Source: Haliclona indistincta
Lineage: Eukaryota; Porifera; Demospongiae; Haplosclerida; Chalinidae
Length of the DNA stretch: 64,000 nucleotides
NCBI GenBank assembly: GCA_964017065.1
Contig: OZ024787.1
Coordinates: 7,268,996 to 7,332,995, forward strand
Direction of reading: 5' to 3'
This document shows, one piece after another, positions 22,780 through 33,905 of the stretch. The position numbers and the translations under genes are program-made. The notes below the pieces were generated by a model. It was not told where the DNA came from and made no database searches. It saw nothing but the letters and a program-made list of their open reading frames with translations. The first letter of the stretch is position 1. Every line of letters starts with the position of its first letter.

Positions 22780-24440
22780 ACAAAAATTCTTATCACACAA
22801 TCGCCATTAAATTTTAAGATACGTGCAGTTAGCCTAAAAAAAATTTTGTAGTCAAAATTCTTGATCAACGAACTCAAGACTGTATAGTGTCAGGAGTGCC
22901 TATCACTGGACTACTGGACTCATGAATGACATAATAATGCATTCTAAAATGGTAACAAGGACAGAGTAGCTTTCTACTGACATAAGGAGGGTGATATAAA
23001 AGCTGAAATGGCTGTTCACTTACAGTTTGTTGTTGAAAAGTCACTGTCCAACAGGAGAAATTTCAATTAGAAACATGGAGTTCAGTTATGGGTTAGTTTC
23101 TAAATTAATCTGCCTGAGCATAATTATAACTACATGTATTATCATTGCTGCTCGTCAACTAGAGTTCTAATGAACACATACCCGTGCGCTGAGCTAGGAG
23201 CTAAACACGACTACTCCAGCATTACTGCAACACGCTCGTTACAGCCTAGCCCATAGACAGCTCCAGAAAAATAGATGGTAGCATACATGCACTAACAGTT
23301 GATTGGCACATCACAGAAGGCCTCAAGAAAGACTGATACCGTAGCTATAGCTATAGGCCTCAAGAAGCTCTGACGTACTGTACATGTGAGACTGAGTGAG
23401 GACATCAACATGGATAGGAGGTTGGGTGACACACCTACAATACCGTAAAGTGCTCTTACAAGGACACGTAGCTTTAGAAAGCCACGGATTAGCCGCTCGA
23501 GCAAGGCTTGTCAGCACAGAAAATGTCTTCATAGGACTAGAAATTCAGTGAAGAAACTGCAGAGAGTTTTTTCATGGAGAGTTTCGAGCGGTAAGACGTA
23601 AACAAGCGTGTTTTCTGACTATACACATATACACAGACGGACACAAACGCATAACCCTCGCTCATACTGCGCACGGGTAATGATATGTAGGATGACCGCG
23701 ATTTAAGATGGCAGCTACTCATGTGTGAAATTGAGTTATCGCAAATATCTCCACTATTTTATAATTATGAACCTCTAGAACAGAGGTCAGCACGTTTTAA
23801 CAGACGTTTTGCACAGGAAAGTGGTGTGTTGTAGTATACGTTTGTTCAGTCCCTTCAGCACCTACATGTAATTATAACCAGGACAGATTTTCTGTTTCAT
23901 TGATGTCCGGGTAATTATTAGTGAGAATGAGGCTTCACTGAGCTCCACTTTATTGTCTGGTCATGTTAGCAGCCACTCTGTCCTGCATTCCATAGTGTGA
24001 GTGTTCAACTTGCCAATGCCTAAGACAACAATTTTTAAATCAAACCATAAACTCTACTAACTAAAGTATTGTCGCATAGATATTAGTGGAACAAAGTTAT
24101 AACTTTTAGCATTTTTCTACTTGAAAATACTTCAATACAATAAGAAATACTGAAGCTGTTGTCACCAGTGACTTGTTATCAGCAAACTGTAACAATACAG
24201 CTTCTTTATAAACTTCCTTGATGTCAATACTGTGCTATTCTGTTCTCATTATCACCACATTGTTATGTTGAAAAATTACATTATTCTTGAGTCCAGTAAT
24301 TAGACACTCCTGTGTAGTGTCTGTGTAAACATAACATACATACTCACTAGCAAGATACTAGCTACTACAGTACATGTGAGGATTATAAAAGGAACAGTAC
24401 TGAACTATGTTATGTGATATTCACTCATAGTAGTAGTAAG
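22780..24440. repeat. FReD7 3' intergenic flank, duplicated unit
   Basis: Paralogous to 11216-12700 and bearing the empty site of the Tc1-like element at about 22992. A weak frame around 23292-23532 has a counterpart in the other copy, but its amino-acid conservation is no better than the DNA. No gene is supported. Confidence 0.65.
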
Positions 24441-25348
24441 TTATGAACATTGTGCAATGTTGCATCGTTTAGGACGAATCTTCATCTGAACCTTTGTATA
24501 AAAGCGGTAAACACCGCCTTCTACCCAAGAGAGCCTATTGGCACCTGGCGTGTAGTATCCAGTATAGTCCTCTGGAGTATGGAGCACATATTTACCATTT
24601 AAATTGGAATTATGGCATGCTTGATACCACCATGCTCCTCCATATATTTTAGAACAGTTATGACCAATACCTGCTGCATCATGGTCGTGATCTCGAGTAC
24701 TAAATGCTTGTCCATTCTGCCGTGCCATTGCATCAAATGTTCCTCCTACTCCACTGGCCTGGCCAATAGTCAGTCGATAGTTAGTGTCAGGTCCGCCCAC
24801 TTTAAACAGCTGGTAGGTCCACACGATAGAGGGTACAGTCCTGTTCCCCAGTTCAATCCTCAGTTCCACGTCCTCTCGTGTGGTGAGGCAGTGTATGTTC
24901 TCTAGTCCATACCAAAATTCTCCCTCCAAGTCTCCAAACCCGTTGACATAGTCAGTCCAGTTGAGGTAGAAATCAACAGAGCCATTAATTCTGCGCTGTA
25001 TGACCATCCATTTGCCTCCATCACTCGTCATGTCACAGCGAGCATAATGCTTGACTGAGCCACTGGAAAAGGCATGATCGATTTCTTTGCATATATTATC
25101 CACTTGATAAGTACCAGTAGTGGACCATGGAGCCACGTTCTTGATCTGTAGCATAGTGACAGCTTTATCTCACAATGAAGCAGCACTTGACTTACTTGAC
25201 AGCAATCCTTGAGGCTAGCATCACTGCAAGTCCTCTTCACTGCAGCTGCTTGATCCATTAGTTGCTGATAGGTGTAGCTGCAGTTACTAGGACTCCCTGT
25301 CACACTGGCCAGGATAATGGCCACTATCACAACACTGAAATAATACAT
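24441..25348 (-). CDS. FReD7: secreted fibrinogen-related protein
   Basis: Exons 25348-25196 and 25145-24441, with a 50-bp intron; 285 residues. Variable patches: GGTFDAMARQNGQAF, TRDHDHDAAGIGHNCSKIYGG, WWYQACHNSNLNG, YYTPGANRLSWVEGGVY. N-to-S change in NCSK and a shortened tail (RCNIAQCS, after a deletion) distinguish it. TATA at 25389-25396. Confidence 0.92.
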
Positions 25349-26453
25349 AGCTACCAGGATATTGCATTAATGTAGTGCTGTGCTGTGTCTTATATACCCT
25401 CACTAGACCTGTTTACAATAAATTGATACAACCTGTAGACTATGAGGCGCTGGATTACTAGAGTGTGTGGCACTATGCTTACTCCAGTATGAGGGGGCAT
25501 GGCTGTTAGACATGCTCATTGTTTGATCACTATTTCATTGATCATGTAGCACAAAAGAGACTTCTCTGACCATAGTCACTCAGTTTACAACTAAGTGCTA
25601 ATTGATAACATGTGTCAGTTTGTCAGTAGTTGGTCTCTTAGACAGGATGACACTAAACAAGTGAACTCCTAATTTGATTTTACTCCAGCTTTCTAATGCA
25701 TGTTAAAGTGGAGAATTCTTTGTCCTTTGATCACTTTTAGCGCTGCATGGAATAACAGAGTATGACTCTGTATTACTAGACTGAAGCACTCTGTTATCAG
25801 AAGTACTTAATCTAATAGCTGAAGCTTTATCGTGATGTTAGTAGCACCTTCATCATTTGTTTGTGGTATACTATCAGGACGTTTTGTACAGGAAAACAAT
25901 GTGTTGTAGTGGTGTTCAGTTCTTTACATGCAGGCACTTACATATAATTAACCAGGACAGATTTTCTGTTTCATTGGTGTCCAGTAATTATTAGTGAGAA
26001 CGAGGCTTCACTGAGCTCCACTTTATTGTCTGGTCATGTTAGCAGCCACTTTGTCTTGAATTCTATAGTGTGAGTGTTCAACTAAGACAACAATTTTTAA
26101 AATCAAACAAACTCTTCGTATTGTCGCTGTTAATGCATAGTACAACAACATTTTAGCATTTTTCTACTTAAACATACTTCAATACAATAAGAAATACTGA
26201 AGCTGTTGTCACCAGTGACTTGTTATCAGCAAACTGTAACAATACAGCTTCTTTATAAACTTCCTTGATGTCAATACTGTGCTATTCTGTCATTATCACC
26301 ACATTGTTATGTTGAAAAATTACATTTTTCATGAGTCCAGTGACTAGACATTCCTGTGTAGTGTCTGTGTAAACATAACATAAATACTCACTAGCAAGGT
26401 ACTAGCTACTACAGTACTATCTAATGTTACGTGACGTTCACTCATTGAGTAGT
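25349..26453. repeat. FReD7-FReD8 spacer, duplicated unit
   Basis: About 25560-26450 is paralogous to 32395-32760 plus 33312-33905 (shared gacaggatgacactaaacaa and ccaggacagattttctg motifs). It therefore supplies the empty site for the Harbinger-like insertion at 32771. No gene is seen. Confidence 0.6.
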
Positions 26454-27929
26454 TCATAGTAGTAAGTTATGAACATTGTGATTCTTCAACATGTTGCATC
26501 GTTTAGGACGAATCTTCATCTGAACCTTTGTATAAAAGCGGTAAACACCGCCTTCTAACCAAGAGAGCCTATTGGCACCTAGTACGTAGGATCCAGTATA
26601 GTCCTCTGGAGTATGGAGCACATATTTACCATTCAAATTGGAGTCATGGCATGCTTGATACCACCATGCTCCTCCATATACTTTAGCACAGTTAAGGGCA
26701 GCAGTGTCATGGTCGCTATCTCGAGTACTAAATGGGGCTCCATTCTGCTGTGCCATTGCATCATGTGTTCCTCCCACTCCACTGGCCTGGCCAATAGTCA
26801 GTTGATAGTTAGTAGAGAGGTTAAGTTTTACGAACGCGTAACGTGTAACCTGTAGACTCGCGTTAGACGTCACAGGCAGGCTACTATTGGCGATTAAGTT
26901 TAGCAGGCGTAGCGGGTAATTCTTCTAGTCGAGCATGTAGCAGAGCGCTCGGGTGTATAGCTAAGAAGACAAGAAACGACCAGGATTCGCGTTGAGCATG
27001 GTTGATAGGATAAACAAAACGCTTGTAGCTCGACAAACTAACCAGTAGCTTCGTGAGCCATGGTCGTTCCTGTCCTGACGACTTGTACGGGCGAAGGACA
27101 GCTCGTATCGGCGTTTCGAAAAGTCAAGCATGTAGAGCAGGGATCAAGCTACACATACATCTGTAACAAGCGTGGAATTGATGAAACTTTGAGCAACAAA
27201 ATCCACAGGTAAACTGCCAACCTGTAGACAGTGGTCTACACGCACGGAACGGGTAAAAATCAACGGGTAAGCCAGCCCAGCCCACTTATCTTAGTACTCA
27301 CGTGATCTTTTACACGTTACGCGTGCACGTTACACGTACAGGTAATGAAAACTTAATCTCTCTAGTGTCAGCTCCACCCACTTTAAACAGCTGGTAGGTC
27401 CACACGATAGAGGGCACAGTCCCGTTCCCCAGTTCAATCCTCAGTTCCACGTCCTCTCGTGTAGTGAGGCAGTGTATGTTCTCCAGTCCATACCAAAATT
27501 CTCCCTCCAAGTCTCCAAACCCGTTGACATAGTCAGTCCAGTTGAGGTAGAAATCAACATAGCCATTAATCCTGCGCTGTATGACCATCCACTTGCCTCC
27601 ATCACTCGTCATGTCACAGCGAGCATAATGCTTGACTGAGCCACTGGCAAAGGCATGATCGATTTCTTTGCATATATTATCCACTTGATAAGTACCAGTA
27701 GTGGACCATGGAGCCACATTCTTGATCTGTAGCATAGTGACAGCTTTATCTCACAATGAAGCAGCACTTGACTTACTTGACAGCAATCCTTGAGGCTAGC
27801 CTCACTGCAAGTCCTCTTCACTGCAGCTGCTTGATCCATTAGTTGCTGATAGGTGTAGCTGCAGTTACTAGGACTCCCTGTCACACTGGCCAGGACAATG
27901 GCCACTATCACAACACTGAGATAATACAT
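26454..27929 (-). CDS. FReD8: fibrinogen-related gene interrupted by a MITE
   Basis: Exon 1 is 27929-27777, followed by the usual 50-bp intron. The FReD exon is split by a 551-bp insertion (26812-27362) immediately after GGADT. Unspliced, translation stops inside the insertion. A GT-AG pair within the insertion (donor GTACGT at 27339, acceptor CTACAG at 26850-26855) would remove 490 bp and keep phase 0, giving exons 27726-27340 and 26849-26454 and a product of about 311 residues with an extra insert of roughly 18 residues. Near the 3' end a 2-bp deletion changes the tail to CNMLKNHNVHNLLL. Variable patches: GGTHDAMAQQNGAPF, TRDSDHDTAALNCAK, WWYQACHDSNLNG, SYVLGANRLSWLEGGVY. Either a pseudogene or a gene that splices out most of the element. 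Confidence 0.7.
26812..27362. mobile_element. MITE inserted in FReD8 coding exon
   Basis: Imperfect terminal inverted repeats gagag(g/a)ttaagtttt followed by acgcgtaacgtgtaa-type subterminal repeats; the flanking duplication is TA (or TAG), judged from the intact exon of the nine paralogues. No open frame encodes a transposase. Confidence 0.85.
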
Positions 27930-28357
27930 AGCTACCAGGATATGTCGTATTGGATGCTGTGGTGTGTCTTATATACCCTCACTAGACCTGTTTATGATAA
28001 ACTGATAGACTGCATGGCGCTGGATTGCTAGACTGTGACTGATTATTGCTACTCCAGCATGAGACAGCATGCATGGCTGTTAGACATGCTCAATGTTATG
28101 CTATCTCATTGATTGTGCAACAAAACTCCCACAAACAGGGTTCTTGCTAGGATTAGGAAGCCAACTTCATGGTTCAGTAGTGCTAGCTATTTTACCAACT
28201 ATTTACTGTTACAATCACTATTTTATGTACCACTTGCCTGTCTCAGTGGTCAGCAGATGATTGCGTGTTTATTTTGATTTTGCTCCTATGCTTCATCTGT
28301 TACTGCTCAATGATTAGTGTAAGTTTCACTAAGACCGAGCAACAGAACTACACATTG
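27930..28357. repeat. FReD8 upstream flank, duplicated unit
   Basis: Promoter-proximal flank with TATA at 27968-27975 and the gattaggaagccaacttcatgg block shared with 7629-8070 and 21068-21450. Confidence 0.65.
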
Positions 28358-28717
28358 TGTAGCAGCAGCAACCATTGTGTAGCAGCAGCAACCATTGAGT
28401 AGCAGCAGCGACCATTGTGTAGCAGCAGCAACCATTGTGTAGCAGCAGCAACCATTGAGTAGCAGCAGCGACCATTGTGTAGCAGCAGCAACCATTGTGT
28501 AGCAGCAGCAACCATTGTGTAGCAGCAGCAACCATTGAGTAGCAGCAGCGACCATTGTGTAGCAGCAGCAACCATTGTGTAGCAGCAGCAACCATTTTGT
28601 AGCAGCAGCAACCATTGTGTAGCAGCAGCAACCATTTTGTAGCAGCAGCAACCATTGTGTAGCAGCAGCAACCATTTTGTAGCAGCAGCAACCATTGTGT
28701 AGCAGCAGCAACCATTG
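28358..28717. repeat. 20-bp minisatellite, 18 copies
   Basis: Eighteen copies of the same unit as at 21451-22530, with an additional local variant accattttg that alternates with accattgtg in the last six units, indicating a 40-bp higher-order expansion. The long minus-strand frames are by-products. Confidence 0.95.
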
Positions 28718-28733
28718 CTTTTAATACTACAAC

Positions 28734-29937
28734 CAGAGATAATATATACTACGTAACCGGGATAAGAAACTCTATTTAAGCGAATGAAACAACCCGCGTT
28801 ATAAACGTGATACGTCACTTGACGTCTCAAAATGTCTACTTCATGTAAGCAGACGTACATCATCAGCTATTGCTGGACCTAGACGAGCTGGAAAGTGACA
28901 CTGCCTGTACGTGGAAGCCATTCGACAACTTCTTTGTCTGGACAAAGAAGTTGTCGAATGGCTAATACGTTCGACGGCAGAAGCTAGTCGAACGTATGAG
29001 CAGATGCTAGACTCCGTCAAGCGAAGGCGATCTGTAACTTCCAAGCTGGATAAGCCTTACCACGAGTTCTCTGTTGGCAAAGGCTTTGAAACATGCATGT
29101 GCTAGCTTGACTTTAAAATTGCTACATTATATAATTTTTTATTGTTATATATTATTGAAATTGCTATACTACTGAGTCACTGGGAGGGATAGACTGTGAT
29201 GGAGCTGGCTTCTGCTGAGCATGTGACTTCCTTTTGAGCCCAAGTTTGCCTTTACTTCTTCCTTCCAAGACTTGCCACGCCTACAAAATGGGAGAACAAT
29301 ACAAATTACATGATACTTTCAGTCGGTATAGCTCTTTTAGATACTATTGCAGTTCAAATTTTACGAAGTATAACAACATTCCAACATACACTCTACTTAC
29401 CTACAGGCATATGTATACTCATACTGTAAGCTTGTAAGAGAAAACGTGTCAAAACTATATGCACCATATGACACGAGAGACAGAAACAATTTGCTTTTTG
29501 CTCGCCGTAAACGGCGAATAGGAACATAAAACCTTGACTAAACAACACACCGACACATTCACATTGAATAAGTACTGGAGCTAGCCAAGCAAACCCAAAC
29601 ACTTCGAAGTAAACGTGTCTAAAAGTGTACAGGCAATACAAACAGGCTTACCTCGGTTGAAGATCCGTTTCACAATCGTGTATTTCCATTGCTACTGCCA
29701 GTAAACACCGACATCGTGAAAGAATAACCCTTGAGAAGTAGGAAGGAAGTCGGTTTACAGAAAAAACGAGACGCGGAAAGTTGCTACAGAGCGAGTTTCT
29801 CTGTCAAGTGTGAGTCGCCGAGCAGTTAATGAGCATAACGCGGGCTGTTTCAGACTGATGACGTCACGTAATACATTTTGATATGGTACCGTAAATAGAG
29901 TTTCTTATCCCGGTTACGTAGTATAATATTATCTCTG
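28734..29937. mobile_element. 1.2-kb hAT-like non-autonomous element
   Basis: Terminal inverted repeats of about 45 bp (CAGAGATAATAT.. / ..ATATTATCTCTG, continuing through tacgtaaccgggataag) are flanked by a 7-bp (possibly 8-bp) duplication ctacaac; the empty site is at about 22536-22545. The interior has a small plus-strand frame around 28911-29105 and two strong hairpins at 28918-28997, but no transposase is recognisable. Confidence 0.85.
28918..28997. repeat. Perfect 44-bp palindrome and adjacent 11-bp-arm hairpin
   Basis: Positions 28918-28938 and 28941-28961 are exact reverse complements (21-bp arms, 2-nt loop). 28965-28975 and 28987-28997 (atacgttcgac / gtcgaacgtat) form a second hairpin. 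They lie inside the hAT-like element. Confidence 0.85.
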
Positions 29938-30048
29938 CTACAACCGACTTCTATTTTATTGGTTTTCAGGCTCTGTTTTTTAATAAACTGCAAGTGCAGA
30001 ACTTTTTGTCGAAATATATTTTCATGGTTTTGATTACTAGCAAACTTT

Positions 30049-30178
30049 ATCATGGTCACTATCTCGAGTACTACATTCTGCTCCATTCTGATATGCCATT
30101 GCATTTGCATCAATTTTTCCTCCCACTCCACTCCACTGGCCTGGCCAGGCCAATAGTCAGTCAATAGTTAATGTCAGC
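30049..30178 (-). pseudogene. FReD exon relic 3
   Basis: Same fragment and same duplications as relic 2, in the third duplicated unit. Translating it gives a frameshifted FReD segment. Non-functional. Confidence 0.7.
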
Positions 30179-31269
30179 ACAAAACTTTCTTATCACACCA
30201 TCGCCATTAAATTTTATTATACGTGCAGTTAGCCTAAAAAAATTTTATAGTCAAAAATTCTTGATCAACGAACTCAAGACTGTATAGTGTCAGGAGTGCC
30301 TAATCACTGGACTACTGGAATCACGAATGACATAATAATGCATTCTAAAATGGTAATAAGGACAGAGTAGCTTTCTACTGACATAAGGAGGGTGATATAA
30401 AAGCTGAAATGGCTGTTTACTTACTGTTTGCTGTTGAAAGGTCACTGTCCAACAGGAGAAATTTCAGTTAGAAACATGGAACATTGATCTTTAAGTAGGA
30501 ATTCAGTTATGGGTTAGTTTCTAAATTAATCTGCCTGAGCATAATTACAACTATTATCATTGCCGCTCAGCAATGATACGTAGGATGACCGCGATTTAAG
30601 ATGGCGGCTACTCATGTGTGAAAATGAGTTATCACACATATCTCCACTATTTTATAATTATGAACCTCTAGAACAGAGGTCAACACGTTTTAACAGACGT
30701 TTTGTACGGGAAAGTGGTGCACGTTTGTTCAGTTCCTTCAGCACCTACATGTAATTAACCAGGATAGATTTTCTGTTTCATTGGTGTACAGTAATTATTA
30801 GTGAGAATGAGGCTCCACTGAGCTCTACTTTATTGTCTGGTCATGTTAGCAGCCACTCTGTCCTGCATTCCATAGTGTGAGTGTTGAACTAAGACAACAT
30901 TATTTTTAGAATCAAACAAACTCTTCGTATTGTCACTGTTAATGCATAGTACAACATTTTAGCATTTTTCTACTTGAACATACTTCAATTACAATAAGAA
31001 ATACTGAAGCTGTTGTCACCAGTGACTTGTTATCAGCAGCTGTAACAATACAGCTTCTTTATAAACTTCCTTGATGTCAATACTGTGCTATACTGTTCTC
31101 ATTATCACCGCATTATGCTGAAAAATTACATTATTCATGAGTCCAGTATTTAGACACTCCTGTGTAGTGTCTGTGTAAACATAACATACATACTCACTAG
31201 CAAGGTACTAGTTACTACAGTACTATCTAATGTTATGTGACATTCTCTCATTGAGTTCATAGTAGTAAG
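30179..31269. repeat. FReD9 3' intergenic flank, duplicated unit
   Basis: Paralogous to 22780-24440 but lacking the central part (about 23150-23690 is missing here). It bears the third empty site of the Tc1-like element at about 30394. No gene is seen. Confidence 0.6.
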
Positions 31270-32186
31270 TTATGAACATGTTGATTCTTCAACAATGTTG
31301 CATCGTTTAGGACGAATCTTCATCTGAACCTTTGTATAAAAGCGCCAAACACTGCCATCATACCAAGTGAGCCTATTGGCACCTAGTACGTAGGATCCAG
31401 TATAGTCCTCTGGAGTATGGAGCACATATTTACCATTTAAATTGGCATGATGGCATGCTTTGTACCACCATGCTCCTCCATATACTTTGGCACAGTTATA
31501 GCCACTACCAGCAGTGTCATGGTCGCGATCTCGAGTACTAAATGGGGCTCCATTCTGATGTGCCATTGCATCAAATGTTCCTCCCATTCCACTGGCCTGG
31601 CCAATAGTCAGTCGATAGTTAGTGTCAGCTCTGCCCACTTTGAACAGCTGGTAGGTCCACACGATAGAGGGTACAGTCCCGTTCCCCAGTTCAATCCTCA
31701 GTTCCATGTCCTCTCGTGTGGTGAGGCAGTGTATGTTCTCCAGTCCATACCAAAATTCTCCCTCCAAGTCTCCAAACCCGTTGACATAGTCAGTCCAGTT
31801 GAGGTAGAAATCAACAGAGCCATTAATCCTGCGCTGTATGACCATCCACTTGCCTCCATCACTCGTCATGTCACAGCGAGCATAATGCTTCACTGAGCCG
31901 CTGGCAAAGGCATGATCGATTTCTTTGCATATATTAGTCACTTGATAAGTACCAGTAGTGGACCATGGAGCCACATTCTTGATCTGTAGCATAGTGACAG
32001 CTTTATCTCACAATGAAGCAGCACTTGACTTACTTGACAGCAATCCTTGAGGCTAGCCTCACTGCAAGTCCTCTTCACTGCAGCTGCTTGATCCATTAGT
32101 TGCTGATAGGTGTAGCTGCAGTTACTAGGACTCCCTGTCACACTGGCCAGGATAATGGCCACTATCGCAACACTGAGATAATACAT
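31270..32186 (-). CDS. FReD9: secreted fibrinogen-related protein
   Basis: Exons 32186-32034 and 31983-31270, with a 50-bp intron; 288 residues. Variable patches: GGTFDAMAHQNGAPF, TRDRDHDTAGSGYNCAK, WWYKACHHANLNG, SYVLGANRLTWYDGSVW. It shares the HHANLNG and TAGSGY patches with FReD3 but the SYVLGANRL patch with FReD8. TATA at 32225-32232. Confidence 0.92.
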
Positions 32187-32770
32187 AGCTGCCAGGATAT
32201 GTCGTATTGGATGCTGTGGTGTGTCTTATATACCCTCACCAGACCTGTTTACGATAAACTGATAGACTGCATGGCGCTGGATTACTAGACTGCTTACTCC
32301 AGTATGAGGTGGAATGGCTGTTAGACATACTCAATGTTTGATCACTCTTTGTGGTATGCTTTCATTGATCATGTAGCACAAAAGAGACTTCTCTGACCAT
32401 AATAGTCACTCAGTTTACAACTAAGTGCTAATTGATAACATGTGTCAGTTAGTCAGTAGTTGGTCTCTTAGACAGGATGACACTAAACAAGTGAACTCCT
32501 AATTTGATTTTACTCCAGCTTTCTAACGCATGTTAAAATGGAGAATTCTTTGTCCTTTGATCACTTTTAGCGCTGCATGGAATAATAGGGTGTGGCTCTG
32601 TATTACTAGACTGAAGCTCTCTGTTATGAGAAGTACTCAATCTAATAGCTGAAGCTTGATTGTGATGTTAGTAGCTCCATCATCATTTGTTTGTGGTATA
32701 CTATCAAGACGTTTTGCTCAGGAAAACAGTGTGTTGTAGTGGTGTTCAGTCCCTTAAATGCAGGCACTTA
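32187..32770. repeat. FReD9 upstream flank
   Basis: Promoter-proximal array flank, then sequence shared with 25490-25920. No gene is seen. Confidence 0.55.
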
Positions 32771-33311
32771 TACCCCGTTCACACTGCACATTGGAACCGG
32801 GCCGAACCGAACCATCCCATACTTACAACTGAACCGTGCAGGAAGCGGCCCACCTATAGTTGGGGTGCCGCGATGGTGCAGTTCAGTTCAGTTGTAGCAC
32901 AGTTCAGTTGCGTTCATACTGACAGAGATTTGCAACCGGGCCGGCACGGTTCAGTTCTGCGTAGTTTGAACTAGGGCTGAAACGAATACTTGTACTATTC
33001 GACTATTCGACTATTCGATTGTTTTGACAGTATTCGAATGCTATTGCAGCTATTCGAACAATTCGTTTGAAGTCTTTTAGCAGTTGGGAAACTTGGGCTA
33101 TTTGTAACCAGTCCACAAATCAAGCCTGAGCCCTGACTTTACGTTGATATACAACTTTCAAACACCATCCAAACATATTTTGTTCTTGCGCACTGGTTGC
33201 TAGAGCTAGTTTATTCCGATAATAGAGTATTCGACTATTTGTTCGTTTTAGCTAGTGACTATTCGAACATGAAAATGTGTTATTCGTTTCAGCCCTAGTT
33301 TGAACGCGATA
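32771..33311. mobile_element. PIF/Harbinger-like MITE with nested hAT
   Basis: The ends TACCCCGTTCACACT and AGTTTGAACGCGATA are imperfect inverted repeats. The TTA duplication (32768-32770, 33312-33314) and boundaries follow from the paralogous sequence near 25935 (gcacttacat). It was later hit near its right end by the hAT MITE at 32972-33297. The unnested length is about 207 bp after subtracting the nested MITE and its duplication. Confidence 0.75.
32972..33297. mobile_element. hAT-type MITE, nested
   Basis: 326 bp with inverted ends TAGGGCTGAAACGAAT / ATTCGTTTCAGCCCTA and a perfect 8-bp duplication gtttgaac. The interior has cgactattcg repeats. It is related in end sequence to the MITE in gene B. 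Confidence 0.9.
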
Positions 33312-33905
33312 TTACATGTAATTAACCAGGATAGACATTCTGTTTCATTGATGTCCGGGTAATTATTAGTGAGAATGAGGCTCCACTGAGCTCCACTTTA
33401 TTGTCTGGTCATGTTAGCAGCCACTCTGTCCTGCATTCCATAGTGTGAGTGTTCAACTTGCCAATGCCTAAGACAACAATTTTTAAATCAAACCATAAAC
33501 TCTACTAACTAAAGTATTGTCACATAGATATTACTGGAACAACGTTTTAACATTTTTCTACTTAAACATACTTCAATACAATAAGAAATACTGAAGCTGT
33601 TGTCACCAGTGACTTGTTATCAGCAAACTGTAACAATACAGCTTCTTTATAAACTTCCTTGATGTCAATACTGTGCTATTCTGTTCTCATTATCACCGCA
33701 TTGTTATGTTGAAAAATTACATTATTCATGAGTCCAGTAATTAGCCACTCCTGTGTAGTGTCTGTGTAAACATAACATAAAGCAAGGTACTAGCTACTAC
33801 AGTACATGTACAATGTACATCACTTGTTAGTAATAAAAGGAGCAGTACTGAACTATCTAATGTTATGGGATATTCACTCGTTGAGTTCATAGTAGTAGTA
33901 AGTTA
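33312..33905. repeat. FReD10 3' flank
   Basis: Continuation of the duplicated flank shared with 25940-26450 and 23880-24440 (ttgtctggtcatgttagcagcc, gaaatactgaagctgttgtc). No gene is seen. Confidence 0.55.
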
